Source: Fulvimonas sp. R45
GTDB lineage: Bacteria > Pseudomonadota > Gammaproteobacteria > Xanthomonadales > Rhodanobacteraceae
Assembly: GCF_030504985.1 (NCBI RefSeq)
Contig: NZ_JASERU010000016.1
Location: 1 to 64,000, forward strand
Reading direction: 5' to 3'
DNA length: 64,000 nt
Positions 9,810-22,132 of this stretch are shown here, in pieces. Under the pieces are notes generated by a model that ran no database searches, had not been told where the DNA came from, and saw nothing but the letters and a program-made list of their open reading frames with translations. The position numbers and the translations under genes are program-made. Numbering within the stretch: position 1 is the stretch's first letter; every line of letters begins with the position of its first letter.

Positions 9810-10049
9810 TCAGGGAAGCGGGGCGGCGTCGGCCGGGTCGGCCTGTTCCAGCGCGAAGCGGGGGATCGGCTCGCCGTCCAGCTCCACGGTCTCGGCGAAC
9901 ATCGCGGCCGGGCGCACCCACAGGCCGTAGTCGCCGTACAGGGCCCGGTAGACCACCAGCTCGTCCTCCGTCTCGCTGTGGCGGGCGGTACCCAGCACGC
10001 GGTAGCGCTGGCCCTTGTAGTGCCGGTAGATGCCGGGCGTGACGGACAT
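9810..10049 (-). CDS. DUF1653 domain protein
   Basis: Small protein of about 79 residues matching the DUF1653 family (GIYRHYKGQRYRVLGTARHSE... VYRALYGDYGLWVRP..MF). The family is widespread and of unknown molecular role; the fold is a small beta-barrel-like domain. Start ATG at 10049; an in-frame ATG three codons upstream is possible. It is 23 bp upstream of darP on the same strand, so the two probably form one transcript, divergent from pmbA. Confidence 0.85.
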   Translation of the reverse strand: MSVTPGIYRHYKGQRYRVLGTARHSETEDELVVYRALYGDYGLWVRPAAMFAETVELDGEPIPRFALEQADPADAAPLP

Positions 10050-10151
10050 GCGCCTCATCCTCGCGCTTTGCAAATGGCCGCGGCGCCCCCATCTCGGGAC
10101 GGCACGGCGCGGATCGTGCATTCTACCCGTTTGCCTCCCAGGAAAGCCCCC

Positions 10152-11522
10152 GTGAACCAAGTCGCCGCTCCCGCCGTGCAACGCGCCGAACAGGAACTGG
10201 ACCGCCTGGCCCAGCTGGCCGAGGACGTGGTCCGCCGCGCACGCGCCGCTGGCGCCAGCCAGGCCGAGGTGGCGGCCGGCATCGACGCCGGGCTCAGCGT
10301 CAACGTGCGACTGGGCGAGGTGGAGACGGTGGAGCACACCCGCGACCGCAGCTTCGGCCTCACCGTGTACTTCGGCCGGCGCAAGGGTTCGGCCAGCACG
10401 GCCGACCTGCACCCCGACTCGATCCAGGCCACGCTGGACCAGGCCTGCGCCATCGCGCGCTACACCGAGGAAGACCCGGACGCCGGGCTGGCCGACGCCG
10501 CGCGCATGGCCACCGACTTCCCCGACCTCGACCTGTGGCATCCGTGGGGCATCGACACCGCGGCGGCGATCGAGCTGGGCCGGCGCATCGAGGATGCGGG
10601 CCGCGCGCACGCGGGCATCGCCAATTCCGACGGCGCCAGCGTGCAGGCCGGCGAGAGCCTGTCGGTGTACGCCAATTCGCACGGTTTCACCGGGCGCGAG
10701 CGCGGCACGCGGCATGCGCTGTCGCTGTCGCTGATCGCCGGCGAGGGCGACGCCATGCAGCGCGACTACTGGTACGACAGCGTGCGCGCCCCGGGCGATT
10801 TCATGGACGCCGCGGCACTGGGCGACAAGGCCGCCGAGCGCACGCTGGCGCGGCTGGGCGCGCGCAGCCTGTCCACGCGCGAATGCCCGGTGCTGTTCGC
10901 GCCGGAGATCGCGCGCGGCCTGGTCGGCCACCTGGTGAGCGCGGTCAGCGGCGGCGCGCTGTACCGCCGCGCCAGCTTCCTGCTCGACCACGCCGGCAAG
11001 GCGGTGATGCCGTCCTGGCTGGACATCGTGGAGCGGCCGCGCCTGCCGCGCGGCCTGGGCTCGTGCAATTTCGACGCCGAGGGCGTGGCCACCGCCGACA
11101 GCGCGCTGGTGGAAGGCGGCGTGCTGGCGCGCTACGTGCTGGGCAGCTATTCGGCGCGCAAGCTGGGGCTCGAGTCCACCGGCAACGCGGGCGGCATCCA
11201 CAACCTGGTGGTGTCGCCCGGCGCGGCGGACGGCGAGGCCACGGGCTTCGCCGGCATGTTGCGCCGGCTGGGCACCGGCCTGCTGGTCACCGAGGTGATG
11301 GGGCACGGCGTGAACACGCTCACCGGCGACTATTCGCGCGGTGCGGCCGGCTACTGGGTGGAGAACGGCGTCGTCGCGCACCCGGTGCAGGAGGTCACCA
11401 TCGCCTCCAACCTGCGCGAGATGTTCGCCGGCATACGCGCGGTGGGCACGGACGTGGACCCGCGCTCGCACCTGCTCACCGGCTCGATCCTGCTCGGGCG
11501 GATGACGGTGGCCGGCGAGTAG
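10152..11522 (+). CDS. pmbA: Metalloprotease subunit TldE/PmbA
   Basis: Partner of TldD in the cytoplasmic zinc protease; needed for processing of small peptides such as microcin B17 in E. coli. It shares the TldD fold but lacks the HExxxH zinc site, as expected for the E subunit. Family landmarks are HTRDRSFGLTVYFGRRKGSAST near the N-terminus and VMGHGVNTLTGDYSRGAAGY near the C-terminus. GTG at 10152 gives about 456 residues, close to the usual 450. It is divergent from DUF1653-darP, with about 100 bp between them for both promoters. Confidence 0.95.
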   Translation: MNQVAAPAVQRAEQELDRLAQLAEDVVRRARAAGASQAEVAAGIDAGLSVNVRLGEVETVEHTRDRSFGLTVYFGRRKGSASTADLHPDSIQATLDQACAIARYTEEDPDAGLADAARMATDFPDLDLWHPWGIDTAAAIELGRRIEDAGRAHAGIANSDGASVQAGESLSVYANSHGFTGRERGTRHALSLSLIAGEGDAMQRDYWYDSVRAPGDFMDAAALGDKAAERTLARLGARSLSTRECPVLFAPEIARGLVGHLVSAVSGGALYRRASFLLDHAGKAVMPSWLDIVERPRLPRGLGSCNFDAEGVATADSALVEGGVLARYVLGSYSARKLGLESTGNAGGIHNLVVSPGAADGEATGFAGMLRRLGTGLLVTEVMGHGVNTLTGDYSRGAAGYWVENGVVAHPVQEVTIASNLREMFAGIRAVGTDVDPRSHLLTGSILLGRMTVAGE

Positions 11523-11567
11523 CGCCGGCACGCGGGAGCCGGCCGCCGCGCGGCCGCGCGCGGGACT

Positions 11568-11576
11568 TGCTAGCAT
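11568..11576 (+). promoter_or_regulatory. Candidate extended -10 promoter of first DUF4870 gene
   Basis: TGCTAGCAT fits an extended -10 element (TG-N-TANNNT) 44 bp before the ATG. No good -35 box is visible. The same short block, CTTGCTAG.ATC, recurs in front of the downstream paralogue, which supports it being functional. Confidence 0.4.
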
Positions 11577-11619
11577 CCCGGCACCGGCAGCGAGCCGGCA
11601 TCCGAAAAGGAGTCGTGCC

Positions 11620-12072
11620 ATGAGCGTTCCTCCCGAATCCAGCATGCCACCCCCGTCGCCGCCTTCGCCCCCGCCATCGACGCCGCCCACCGGCGAGCTG
11701 CAGCCGGAAGAGCGCACCTGGGGCATGCTGGCGCACCTGTCCTCGCTGCTGGGCGGACTGCTCACCGCGGCCTTCGGCGGCGGCTGGGGCTGCTTCGTGG
11801 GCCCGCTGATCGTGTGGCTGGTGAAGAAGGATTCCATGCCCTTCGTGGACGACCAGGGCAAGGAGGCGCTGAACTTCAACATCACCGTGGCGATCGCCTT
11901 CCTGATCCTGATGGTGCTGTCGGTGGCGACCTTCGGCATTGGCCTGGTCATCGCGATCCCGCTGTGGGTGATCATCGGCATCGCCTGGCTGGTGCTGACC
12001 ATCGTGGCGGCGGTGAAGGCGAACGAGGGCGTGCGCTATCGCTATCCGTTCACGCTGCGGCTGATCAAGTGA
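11620..12072 (+). CDS. DUF4870 membrane protein (first of tandem pair)
   Basis: Inner-membrane protein of about 150 residues from the DUF4870 (Tic20-like) family; function unknown. A Pro/Ser-rich N-terminal 30 residues precedes the motif EERTWGMLAHLSSLLGG and then WLVKKDSMPFVDDQGKEALNF, with three to four membrane helices and a C-terminal YRYPFTLRLIK. SD-like AAAAGGAG lies about 8 bases upstream of the ATG. It has a tandem paralogue 84 bp downstream, sharing the N-terminal MSVPPES and all family motifs. Confidence 0.85.
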   Translation: MSVPPESSMPPPSPPSPPPSTPPTGELQPEERTWGMLAHLSSLLGGLLTAAFGGGWGCFVGPLIVWLVKKDSMPFVDDQGKEALNFNITVAIAFLILMVLSVATFGIGLVIAIPLWVIIGIAWLVLTIVAAVKANEGVRYRYPFTLRLIK

Positions 12073-12107
12073 TGCGCGTGCCCGGCTCGGCAAACGGTCG
12101 CCGGGCT

Positions 12108-12116
12108 TGCTAGGAT
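12108..12116 (+). promoter_or_regulatory. Candidate extended -10 promoter of second DUF4870 gene
   Basis: TGCTAGGAT 40 bp upstream of the second DUF4870 gene. It matches the element before the first copy in sequence and placement, so the duplication seems to include the promoter. Confidence 0.4.
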
Positions 12117-12155
12117 CGCCGGACGCCGGCGCCGCCGGTTCCGCACGACGAGGAG

Positions 12156-12584
12156 ATGGCCATGAGCGTTCCGCCCGAATCCGCCGTACCGCCTCCGCCG
12201 CCGGACGACGTGCCGCCGCCCGAAGGCGGCCCCACCCACGAGGAGCGCCAGTGGGCGCTGTTCGCCCACTTGTCGGCCCTGCTGGGCGGCCTGGTGACCG
12301 GGCACTGGCTGGGCATCGGCTGCTTCATCGGCCCGCTGGTGATCTGGCTGGTGAAGCGCGAGAGCCTGCCGTTCGTGGACGACCAGGCCAGGGAAGCGCT
12401 GAACTTCAACATCACCGTGGTGATCGCCGCGGTGGTCTGCGGCCTGCTGAAGTTCCTGCTGATCGGCTACCCGCTGTGGTGGCTGCTGGGCGTCGCGTGG
12501 CTGGTGTGCGTGATCGTGGCCGCGATCAAGTCCAACGAGGGCGAGCGCTACCGCTATCCGTTCGCGTTGCGGCTGGTGAACTGA
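12156..12584 (+). CDS. DUF4870 membrane protein (second of tandem pair)
   Basis: Paralogue of the preceding gene, about 142 residues. Shared features are the Pro-rich N-terminus, EERQWALFAHLSALLGG, WLVKRESLPFVDDQAREALNFN and the C-terminal YRYPFALRLVN. Three to four membrane helices are expected. Start ATG at 12156 (MAMSVPPES) with GAGGAG just upstream; ATG at 12162 would match the first copy exactly. The two genes probably arose by tandem duplication. Molecular function is not known for the family. Confidence 0.85.
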   Translation: MAMSVPPESAVPPPPPDDVPPPEGGPTHEERQWALFAHLSALLGGLVTGHWLGIGCFIGPLVIWLVKRESLPFVDDQAREALNFNITVVIAAVVCGLLKFLLIGYPLWWLLGVAWLVCVIVAAIKSNEGERYRYPFALRLVN

Positions 12585-12591
12585 CCACACC

Positions 12592-12607
12592 GCCGCGCGG
12601 GCGCGGC
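12592..12607. terminator. Hairpin between convergent DUF4870 gene and ispA
   Basis: GCCGCGC GG GCGCGGC forms a 7-bp stem in the 34-bp gap between two converging genes, where a bidirectional terminator would be expected. There is no U-run, so support is positional only. Confidence 0.3.
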
Positions 12608-12618
12608 CGTCCGCGGGA

Positions 12619-13533
12619 TCAGCGCTGGCGCTGGGCGGCGTAGAGCGCCAGCTGCTCCAGCGATGCGGCTTGCGCCCCCAGCGGCGCGATGGCGGCCCGC
12701 GCCTCGTCCACCAGCTGCGCCAGCCGCGTGCGCGAGGCGTCCAGCCCCAGCAGGGAAGGGAAGGTGGGCTTGTCGGCGGCGGCGTCCTTGCCGGCAGTCT
12801 TGCCGATCACCGCGGATTCGCCTTCCACGTCGAGGATGTCGTCGCGCACCTGGAAGGCCAGGCCCACCGCGGCGGCGTAGCGGTCCAGCATGTCCAGCGC
12901 GGCCTGGCCGGCGCCGGCGGCGAGTGCGCCCAGACGCACGGAGGCGCGGATCAGCGCGCCGGTCTTGCAGGCGTGCATGTGCTCCAGCTCGGCCAGCGTG
13001 AGCCGGTGGCCCACCGCGGCCAGGTCCAACGCCTGGCCGCCGGCCATACCCTCGGCGCCGCAGGCGGCGCCCAGCGTGCGCAGCATGGCCACGCAGCGGC
13101 CGGCGTCGCCGCAGGACTCGGCCAGGATCTCGAAGGCCAGCGCCTGCAGCGCGTCGCCGGCGAGGATCGCCATCGCCTCGCCGAACACGATGTGGCAGGT
13201 GGGGCGGCCCCGGCGCAGCGCGTCGTCGTCCATCGCGGGCAGGTCGTCGTGCACCAGCGAGTAGGCGTGGATCAGCTCCACCGCGCAGGCGGGCGCGTCC
13301 AGTTCCGGCCCGTCGCGGCCCAGCGCGTGGCCGGCGGCATAGACCAGCAGCGGGCGCAGCCGCTTGCCGCCGCCGAGCACGGCATAGCGCATGGCGCGGT
13401 GCAGCTCGGGCGGGGAGCGGTCCGCGGCGGGCAGCACCCGGTCCAGCGCCTGTTCGGCGCGGGCGACCAGGGCTTGCAGCGCGGGGCCGAGTTCAGCGTT
13501 CGGGTGCAAACGGTTCGGCGCTATCGGGGGCAT
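12619..13533 (-). CDS. ispA: Farnesyl/geranyl diphosphate synthase
   Basis: Short-chain (2E)-polyprenyl diphosphate synthase that condenses isopentenyl diphosphate with allylic diphosphates to make farnesyl diphosphate, feeding undecaprenyl and quinone pathways. Both Asp-rich motifs are present: [11 protein letters not shown] (first, with the DDxxxxD spacing of bacterial FPP synthases) and FQVRDDILD (second). The KRLRP motif of IPP binding is also present. About 304 residues from ATG 13533. The start overlaps the end of xseB by 41 bases, showing the usual xseB-ispA linkage. A dxs gene, often next in other genomes, is not here. Confidence 0.94.
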   Translation of the reverse strand: MPPIAPNRLHPNAELGPALQALVARAEQALDRVLPAADRSPPELHRAMRYAVLGGGKRLRPLLVYAAGHALGRDGPELDAPACAVELIHAYSLVHDDLPAMDDDALRRGRPTCHIVFGEAMAILAGDALQALAFEILAESCGDAGRCVAMLRTLGAACGAEGMAGGQALDLAAVGHRLTLAELEHMHACKTGALIRASVRLGALAAGAGQAALDMLDRYAAAVGLAFQVRDDILDVEGESAVIGKTAGKDAAADKPTFPSLLGLDASRTRLAQLVDEARAAIAPLGAQAASLEQLALYAAQRQR

Positions 13534-13750
13534 CGGGGTCCAGCAGCAGGCGCACGCGCAGTTCAGCCTGTTCCAGCGACTGCTGGCACTGCCGGTAGAG
13601 GCCGATGCCACGCTCGAAGGAGGCCAGCGATTCATCCAGGCTCAGCTCGCCGACTTCCATCTTCGCCACCAGCTGCTCGAGTTCGTCCAGCGAGTGCTCG
13701 AAGGCGGCGACGGCGGAGGTTTCGGCGGGGGCGGAAGCAGGCTTGGCCAT
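13493..13750 (-). CDS. xseB: Exodeoxyribonuclease VII small subunit
   Basis: Small subunit of exonuclease VII, which with XseA degrades single-stranded DNA from both ends. About 85 residues; the family core is [33 protein letters not shown], split here only by position, with a helical hairpin structure. ATG at 13750 (MAKPAS) is the expected start. It overlaps ispA in a different frame, suggesting translational coupling. xseA is not in the window. Confidence 0.94.
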   Translation of the reverse strand: MAKPASAPAETSAVAAFEHSLDELEQLVAKMEVGELSLDESLASFERGIGLYRQCQQSLEQAELRVRLLLDPDAPDSAEPFAPER

Positions 13751-13838
13751 GGGCCGCAACGCTAGCGCAGAGGCGGCCTGGAATCAATGCGGCAGGGCGC
13801 CGCCATGCGCTTTCCGGGGCATGCCGGAGGGCGTGGAT

Positions 13839-15146
13839 TCAGGCGCCCGGTCGCCATCGGGGACGGCCGCCGGCAGCGTCGAACAGGGCCGTTCCGGCGG
13901 CGCTGATCCAGCGGTCGGCCACGGCCAGCAGCTCGTCGCCGCGGTACAGCAGCGGGCAGGCAGGGCGCCGCCACGGCGGCAGCGCGGCCTGCTGGAACAG
14001 GTCGCGCAATTCGCGCGTATGCGCGTCGCCGGCGGGCCGGATGCGTTCGCCGCCGCGGCGCAGGCGCACCGTCAGCGCCGCCGGCAGGCGCGCATCGGGG
14101 ACGGCCAGGCGCAGTTCACCGCCGTCGGGCAGGGGCAGCGGTTCGCCGTGCCAGTCGTGCCGCCAGGTCGGATCGACCGCCGGCTGCGGCGGCAGCGCCC
14201 ACAGTCGCCCTTTCCACAGGTGCAGTTCCGCGCCAGGCCAGCGGATGCACGGCGTCTGGCCGGGTTTCGCGTGGCTCTGCCGCTCGATCTGCGCGCGCTG
14301 CGCGGCGGTGGGTGCGGGCAGGCCGCGCGCGTGCAGCCAGTAGTCGAGCAGGGGGCCGCGCAGGGCCTGCGGCAGCGCCAGCCAGCCGGGCAGGTCCAGG
14401 CTGCCTCCGGTCGGGTCGTGCAGGCGTTCGAAGAGCGGTTGCCATTGCGCGCGCAACGCATCGGCCGCGTCGCGGCTGAGCGCGGCGCTGTGCAGGATCG
14501 AATCCACCGCCTGCGGCCAGTGCGCGGCGAGGCGGGGCAGGACTTCGTGGCGCAGGTAGTTGCGCGACAGCCGCGCGTCGGCGTTGGAGGGATCCTCGAT
14601 GCAGGCCAGCGCATGCGCCTCGGCATAGGCGCGCAACTGCGCCCGGGACAGCGGCAGCAGCGGGCGCCACAGCCGGCCACGGCCGAACGGGCGGCGTTCG
14701 CGCATGCCGCCCAGCCCTTCCGGCCCTGCGCCGCGCAGCAGCTTCAGCAGCACGGTCTCGGCCTGGTCGTCGCGATGGTGCGCCAGCAGCAGCCATTCGC
14801 CCTCGCGCAGTGCTTGTCCGAAGGCGGCGTGGCGCGCGCGGCGCGCGGCGGCCTCCAGGCCTTCGCCGCGATGGTTCTCCACCCGGACGCGCGTCACGTC
14901 GCACGGCACGCCCAGCGCATCACACAGGCTCCGGACATGGTTCGCCCAGGTGCCGCTGTCCGGATGCAGGCCATGGTCCACGTGCAGCGCGCGCAGGCCG
15001 CGCGCGCGCGCTTCCGGCAGGCCGGCCAGCGCGTGCAGCAGGGCGGAGGAATCGGCGCCGCCGCTGCAGGCGACGCACAACGCGCCGGTGGATTGTTCGC
15101 GCAGTGCGCGGCGCAGCCGGTTCGGCAGCGCGTCAGCCGGATTCAC
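13839..15146 (-). CDS. tilS: tRNA(Ile)-lysidine synthetase
   Basis: Modifies C34 of the CAU-anticodon tRNA-Ile to lysidine using ATP, so the tRNA reads AUA; essential. The PP-loop ATP site is SGGADSS at about residues 28-34, and the TilS-specific HVDHGLHPDSG and AHHRDDQAET segments follow. About 435 residues with the TilS C-terminal domain. Start is GTG at 15146, which lies inside the last codons of the upstream NYN gene (14-base overlap), indicating coupling. Confidence 0.95.
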   Translation of the reverse strand: MNPADALPNRLRRALREQSTGALCVACSGGADSSALLHALAGLPEARARGLRALHVDHGLHPDSGTWANHVRSLCDALGVPCDVTRVRVENHRGEGLEAAARRARHAAFGQALREGEWLLLAHHRDDQAETVLLKLLRGAGPEGLGGMRERRPFGRGRLWRPLLPLSRAQLRAYAEAHALACIEDPSNADARLSRNYLRHEVLPRLAAHWPQAVDSILHSAALSRDAADALRAQWQPLFERLHDPTGGSLDLPGWLALPQALRGPLLDYWLHARGLPAPTAAQRAQIERQSHAKPGQTPCIRWPGAELHLWKGRLWALPPQPAVDPTWRHDWHGEPLPLPDGGELRLAVPDARLPAALTVRLRRGGERIRPAGDAHTRELRDLFQQAALPPWRRPACPLLYRGDELLAVADRWISAAGTALFDAAGGRPRWRPGA

Positions 15147-15891
15147 GGGGCGCCGGTTTCTTCTTGTTGCGCACGTAGATCGCCTTGGGGCGGCCTTCGC
15201 CGGGGCTGCGCCGGTCCAGCTCGAACAGGTCGATCGCGGCGATCAGCTCGCTGAGCTTGCCGTAGCCCCAGCTGCGCGGGTCGAAGTTGGGCCGCTGCTT
15301 GGTGATGATCGAGCCGACCCCACCCAGGCCGGCCCAGCCCTCCTCGTCGGAGGCCGCCTCGATGGCATTGCGCAGCAGGTTGATCAGGCCGCTGTCCTGC
15401 TTCAGCTGGGCACTGCTGCGTGGCTTCAGCGGTGCCTCTTCGTCGGGCTTGGCGGCCAGCACTTCGGTGTAGATGAACTTGTCGCAGGCCGCCACGAAGG
15501 GCTCGGGCGTCTTGCGCTCGCCGAAGCCGTAGACGATCAGCCCGGATTCGCGGATGCGCGCGGCCAGCCGGGTGAAGTCGCTGTCGCTGGAGACGATGCA
15601 GAAGCCGTCGAAGCGCCCGGAGTAGAGCAGGTCCATGGCGTCGATGATCATCGCCGAGTCGGTGGCGTTCTTGCCGCTGGTGTAGCCGAACTGCTGGATC
15701 GGCTGGATCGACTGGGTGAGCAGCTGTTCCTTCCAGCCTTTCAGGTGGTTGGACGTCCAGTCGCCGTAGGCGCGCTTGACGTGGGCGGTGCCGTATTTGG
15801 CGACTTCGGCCAGGAGTCCCTCGGCCAACCCCGGCTGCGCGTTGTCGGCATCGATCAGGACGGCCAGCTTGGTTTGCGTTTCATTGGCCAT
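15133..15891 (-). CDS. NYN-domain (LabA/DUF88-type) putative RNase
   Basis: About 252 residues. The N-terminal NYN/PIN-like nuclease domain starts at AVLIDADNAQPGL and continues with KNATDSAMIIDAMDLLYSG and IVSSDSDFTRLAARIRE, giving the acidic cluster of the family. A C-terminal OST-HTH/LOTUS-like domain is likely in the GWAGLGGVGSII...FDPRSWGYGKLSELI part, a common partner of NYN domains and linked to RNA binding. ATG at 15891. It overlaps tilS by 14 bases. The RNA target is unknown. Confidence 0.88.
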   Translation of the reverse strand: MANETQTKLAVLIDADNAQPGLAEGLLAEVAKYGTAHVKRAYGDWTSNHLKGWKEQLLTQSIQPIQQFGYTSGKNATDSAMIIDAMDLLYSGRFDGFCIVSSDSDFTRLAARIRESGLIVYGFGERKTPEPFVAACDKFIYTEVLAAKPDEEAPLKPRSSAQLKQDSGLINLLRNAIEAASDEEGWAGLGGVGSIITKQRPNFDPRSWGYGKLSELIAAIDLFELDRRSPGEGRPKAIYVRNKKKPAPRESG

Positions 15892-15947
15892 GGTCGGCTC
15901 CCGCGGTTTGCCGACGATGGTAGCGCGACCTTTCCGGTGCCGCTCCG

Positions 15948-17159
15948 CTACAAGGCGCCGGCATCGTGCAGCTCCTGTTTGAGCTTGGCCGTGCCCAGCC
16001 AGCCCTTGAACTGCTTCGCAAGCCGCCCGTCGCGGAAGACGTAGTAGGTCGGCATGCCCCAGTTGGGCAGCATGGACCATTCGTCCTGGTGCCAGGCGAC
16101 GTACATCGGGAGGCCGGGGAACTGCCGGTCCCAGGCCGACACGTCCTCGATCGGCTGCGCGGGCGAGGCCAACCAGACGGAGTGTCGCTCGAACAGTGGC
16201 CGCAGTTGCGCATCGGCCTCGATCGCTCGCGCGGCATCTTCGCTGAAGTGGCAGCCGGCGATGACCACGATGCGCAGCGGGCCGCCGAGATTGAAAGCCT
16301 GGCGCCGCATGGTGTCGGAGTGCACGTCCACGCTGAGCGCTGTGGGCTGGTTGTCGACCGGTGCCGGTCCGGGAGTGAAGGCGGGCAGCGCCGCGACGTG
16401 CATGCCGGGGTATTCCCCGCGGAGCCGGGCGGCTGCATCGAACTGGCGTATGCCGATCTCGGCCTTGTAAAGCTCCTCGAAGTCCGCATCCCCGGTCATG
16501 CCGCGGCGCTGCATTTCCTGGAGCACGCGCCGCAGTTGCGCGACGTGTGCGGCGTCCGGTACGGCGTACAGCGTCGTGTAGAGGGCGCGCACGAGCAGGC
16601 GCAGGTCAGGATCGCCCAGGTTCCGCCATGCAACCGGGTCGTGGAAGAAGCCGCCGAACAGGCGGTCATAGTCGCGCTTCTCGGCGGCGAACCGCTGGGC
16701 ATCGGGCAGGGAGAAGCGCGGCTTGATCGCGCTCAGCGCGTCGAAGTGCCGCTCGGCTTCGCTCTCGGGGCATTGCGCCGGGATACATCCGCGTCGCCGG
16801 GCGTCCTCGACGCGCTCGAGCCGGAGCTGCCGCTGCCGGGCCGGTGTCACGCCCAAGTCGTCGGAGGGTGGTGGCTGGCCGAACAGCGCGTACAGCTGCA
16901 CGATCTGCGGATGCGTCAGTTCCGCGGCCGGTTCGTCATAGTTGATGTCGATGCCATGCGGGCGGAACCGCAACTGCGCGAGGAAGCGCTTGCGGCTGGC
17001 CGGCGGCAGCGGTGCCAGCGGCGTGGACTGGACTGGCGTCTCGCGCAGATAGTGCTGCAGCTCGGCCTGAGAGTGGATTGGCGGTGTGTTCCGCGTGGAT
17101 GCCGCCAGTGCCGGGGTGGCCAGGCAGGTAGCGAGCAGGACGGAGGGAAGGCGGATCAT
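15948..17159 (-). CDS. Exported thioredoxin-fold protein with CxxS site
   Basis: About 403 residues. A Sec signal peptide (LPSVLLATCLATPALAA) targets it to the periplasm. The middle part is helical without a clear family. The C-terminal 130 residues look like a thioredoxin fold: LRIVVIAGCHFSEDAARAI, then the cis-Pro segment WGMPTYYVFRDGRLAKQFKGWLG. The active site would be CHFS, a monothiol CxxS rather than CxxC, so simple disulfide oxidation is unlikely. Two other cysteines occur in GCIPAQCPE. ATG at 17159 is supported by GGAGCGCC just upstream. It sits alone between accA and the NYN gene. Specific function unknown. Confidence 0.7.
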   Translation of the reverse strand: MIRLPSVLLATCLATPALAASTRNTPPIHSQAELQHYLRETPVQSTPLAPLPPASRKRFLAQLRFRPHGIDINYDEPAAELTHPQIVQLYALFGQPPPSDDLGVTPARQRQLRLERVEDARRRGCIPAQCPESEAERHFDALSAIKPRFSLPDAQRFAAEKRDYDRLFGGFFHDPVAWRNLGDPDLRLLVRALYTTLYAVPDAAHVAQLRRVLQEMQRRGMTGDADFEELYKAEIGIRQFDAAARLRGEYPGMHVAALPAFTPGPAPVDNQPTALSVDVHSDTMRRQAFNLGGPLRIVVIAGCHFSEDAARAIEADAQLRPLFERHSVWLASPAQPIEDVSAWDRQFPGLPMYVAWHQDEWSMLPNWGMPTYYVFRDGRLAKQFKGWLGTAKLKQELHDAGAL

Positions 17160-17237
17160 GGGGCGCTCCATGCGGCCGGACTTCCAGAATCTAACGGATA
17201 TGGCGCGCAACGGCAGCCGGCGCCGACGATCCCAATT

Positions 17238-18194
17238 CTATTCCTGGAACGCGCCGTAGCCGCGCAGGCGCCGGTAGCGCTGTTCCAGCAGGTCGGGCAG
17301 CGGCATGGCCTCCAGCTCGTCGAGCTGGTTCATCAGCACCGCCTTGAGGCGGATCGCGATCGAGCGCGGGTTGCGGTGGGCGCCGCCCAGCGGTTCGCGG
17401 ACCACCTTGTCGACCAGGCCGAGTTCCAGCAGGCGCGGCGCGGTGAGGCCCAGCGCCTCGGCGGCGTCGCGGGCCTTGTCGGCGCTCTTCCACAGGATCG
17501 AAGCGCAGCCCTCGGGCGAGATCACCGAGTAGGTGGCGTACTGCAGCATGTTCACGCGGTCGCCCACGCCGATCGCCAACGCGCCGCCGGAGCCGCCCTC
17601 GCCGATCACCGTGCAGATCACCGGCACCTTGAGTTCGGCCATCACCAGCAGGTTGCGTGCGATGGCTTCGCTCTGGCCGCGCTCCTCGGCGCCCACGCCG
17701 GGGTAGGCGCCGGGGGTGTCGATGAAGGTGAGCAGCGGCAGGCCGAAGCGCTCGGCCAGCTGCATCAGGCGCAGCGCCTTGCGGTAGCCCTCGGGTCGCG
17801 GCATGCCGAAGTTGCGGCGCACCTTTTCCTTGGTGCTGCGGCCCTTCTGGTGGCCGATGATCATCACCGCGCGGCCGTTGATGCGGCCCAGGCCGCCCAC
17901 GATGGCGGGGTCGTCGGCGTACATGCGGTCGCCGGCCAGCTCGTGGAATTCCTCGCAGACGGTGCCGATGTAGTCCAGCGTGTACGGCCGCGCCGGGTGG
18001 CGCGACAGCTGGGTGACCTGCCACGAACTGAGGTTGCGGAAGATGTCCGCGGTCTTGACCTTCAGCTTCTCGCGCAGGCGACCGACTTCCTCGTCGATGT
18101 TGAACGCCTGGCCGTCGCTGGCGTGGCGAAGCTCTTCGATCTTCGCTTCCAGCTCGGCGATGGGTTGTTCGAAGTCGAGGAAGTTGGGGTTCAT
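17238..18194 (-). CDS. accA: Acetyl-CoA carboxylase carboxyltransferase subunit alpha
   Basis: Alpha subunit of the carboxyltransferase that, with AccD, transfers CO2 from biotin to acetyl-CoA to give malonyl-CoA, the first step of fatty acid synthesis. About 318 residues. Family landmarks: N-terminal [55 protein letters not shown] and [15 protein letters not shown] (oxyanion loop). ATG 18194. It is the last gene of the rpsB-to-accA minus-strand cluster, behind dnaE as in E. coli, but a repeat element lies between. Confidence 0.97.
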   Translation of the reverse strand: MNPNFLDFEQPIAELEAKIEELRHASDGQAFNIDEEVGRLREKLKVKTADIFRNLSSWQVTQLSRHPARPYTLDYIGTVCEEFHELAGDRMYADDPAIVGGLGRINGRAVMIIGHQKGRSTKEKVRRNFGMPRPEGYRKALRLMQLAERFGLPLLTFIDTPGAYPGVGAEERGQSEAIARNLLVMAELKVPVICTVIGEGGSGGALAIGVGDRVNMLQYATYSVISPEGCASILWKSADKARDAAEALGLTAPRLLELGLVDKVVREPLGGAHRNPRSIAIRLKAVLMNQLDELEAMPLPDLLEQRYRRLRGYGAFQE

Positions 18195-18275
18195 TCGTTA
18201 TGGTTCGTTGTCACAAGCGCGGCAGTATACCGGGGCACAGGAGGGGGCGGGAACGGGAGCGTATGGGCCCCTGCT

Positions 18276-18354
18276 GTTCGCCCTGGGCGCCGGAGTCGAA
18301 GGGCAAGGGAACGCATGGGCCCTTCGACTCCGCTTCGCTACGCTCAGGGCGAAC
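18276..18354. repeat. REP-like inverted repeat between dnaE and accA
   Basis: Left arm GTTCGCCCTG..GTCGAAGGGC (18276-18304) and right arm GCCCTTCGAC..CAGGGCGAAC (18319-18354) are inverted copies, the right arm longer by several bases. Flanking GGGAGCGTATGGGCCC and GGAACGCATGGGCCC are near direct repeats. The element occupies the 236-bp gap after the dnaE stop codon. Only one copy of this type is in the window. Confidence 0.7.
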
Positions 18355-18430
18355 GGGTTGGCAGGCCGAGCCCTCAAGCCAGCCCATCTCCCGGAGAGGA
18401 AGGCTCAATGGCTGCCTTTTCGCCGAAGGA

Positions 18431-22006
<3,576 letters not shown>

Positions 22007-22032
22007 GCGGACCCACCGGGTGAGTCCACGAA

Positions 22033-22060
22033 GGCTAACCGTGGCGCCGGTCGCGGACAA
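22033..22060 (-). promoter_or_regulatory. Candidate dnaE promoter
   Basis: Reading the minus strand, TTGTCC (22055-22060) and TTAGCC (22033-22038) are separated by 16 bases, a plausible sigma-70 pair about 27 bp before the dnaE start codon. Weak match at the -10, so tentative. Confidence 0.3.
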
Positions 22061-22073
22061 GCTTGACAGGCGC

Positions 22074-22107
22074 CATGCCGCGCCGCACGGGGCGCGGGCG
22101 CGGCATG
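22074..22107 (-). terminator. GC-rich hairpin between the 60-residue gene and dnaE
   Basis: CATGCCGCGCC (22074-22084) and GGCGCGGCATG (22097-22107) form a perfect 11-bp stem with a 12-base loop. It lies 26 bp past the stop of the upstream small gene and 14 bp above the candidate dnaE promoter. No U-run. It could reduce read-through from the small gene. Confidence 0.4.
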
Positions 22108-22132
22108 CGCGCGGATGCGCGCCGCGCGGCGG

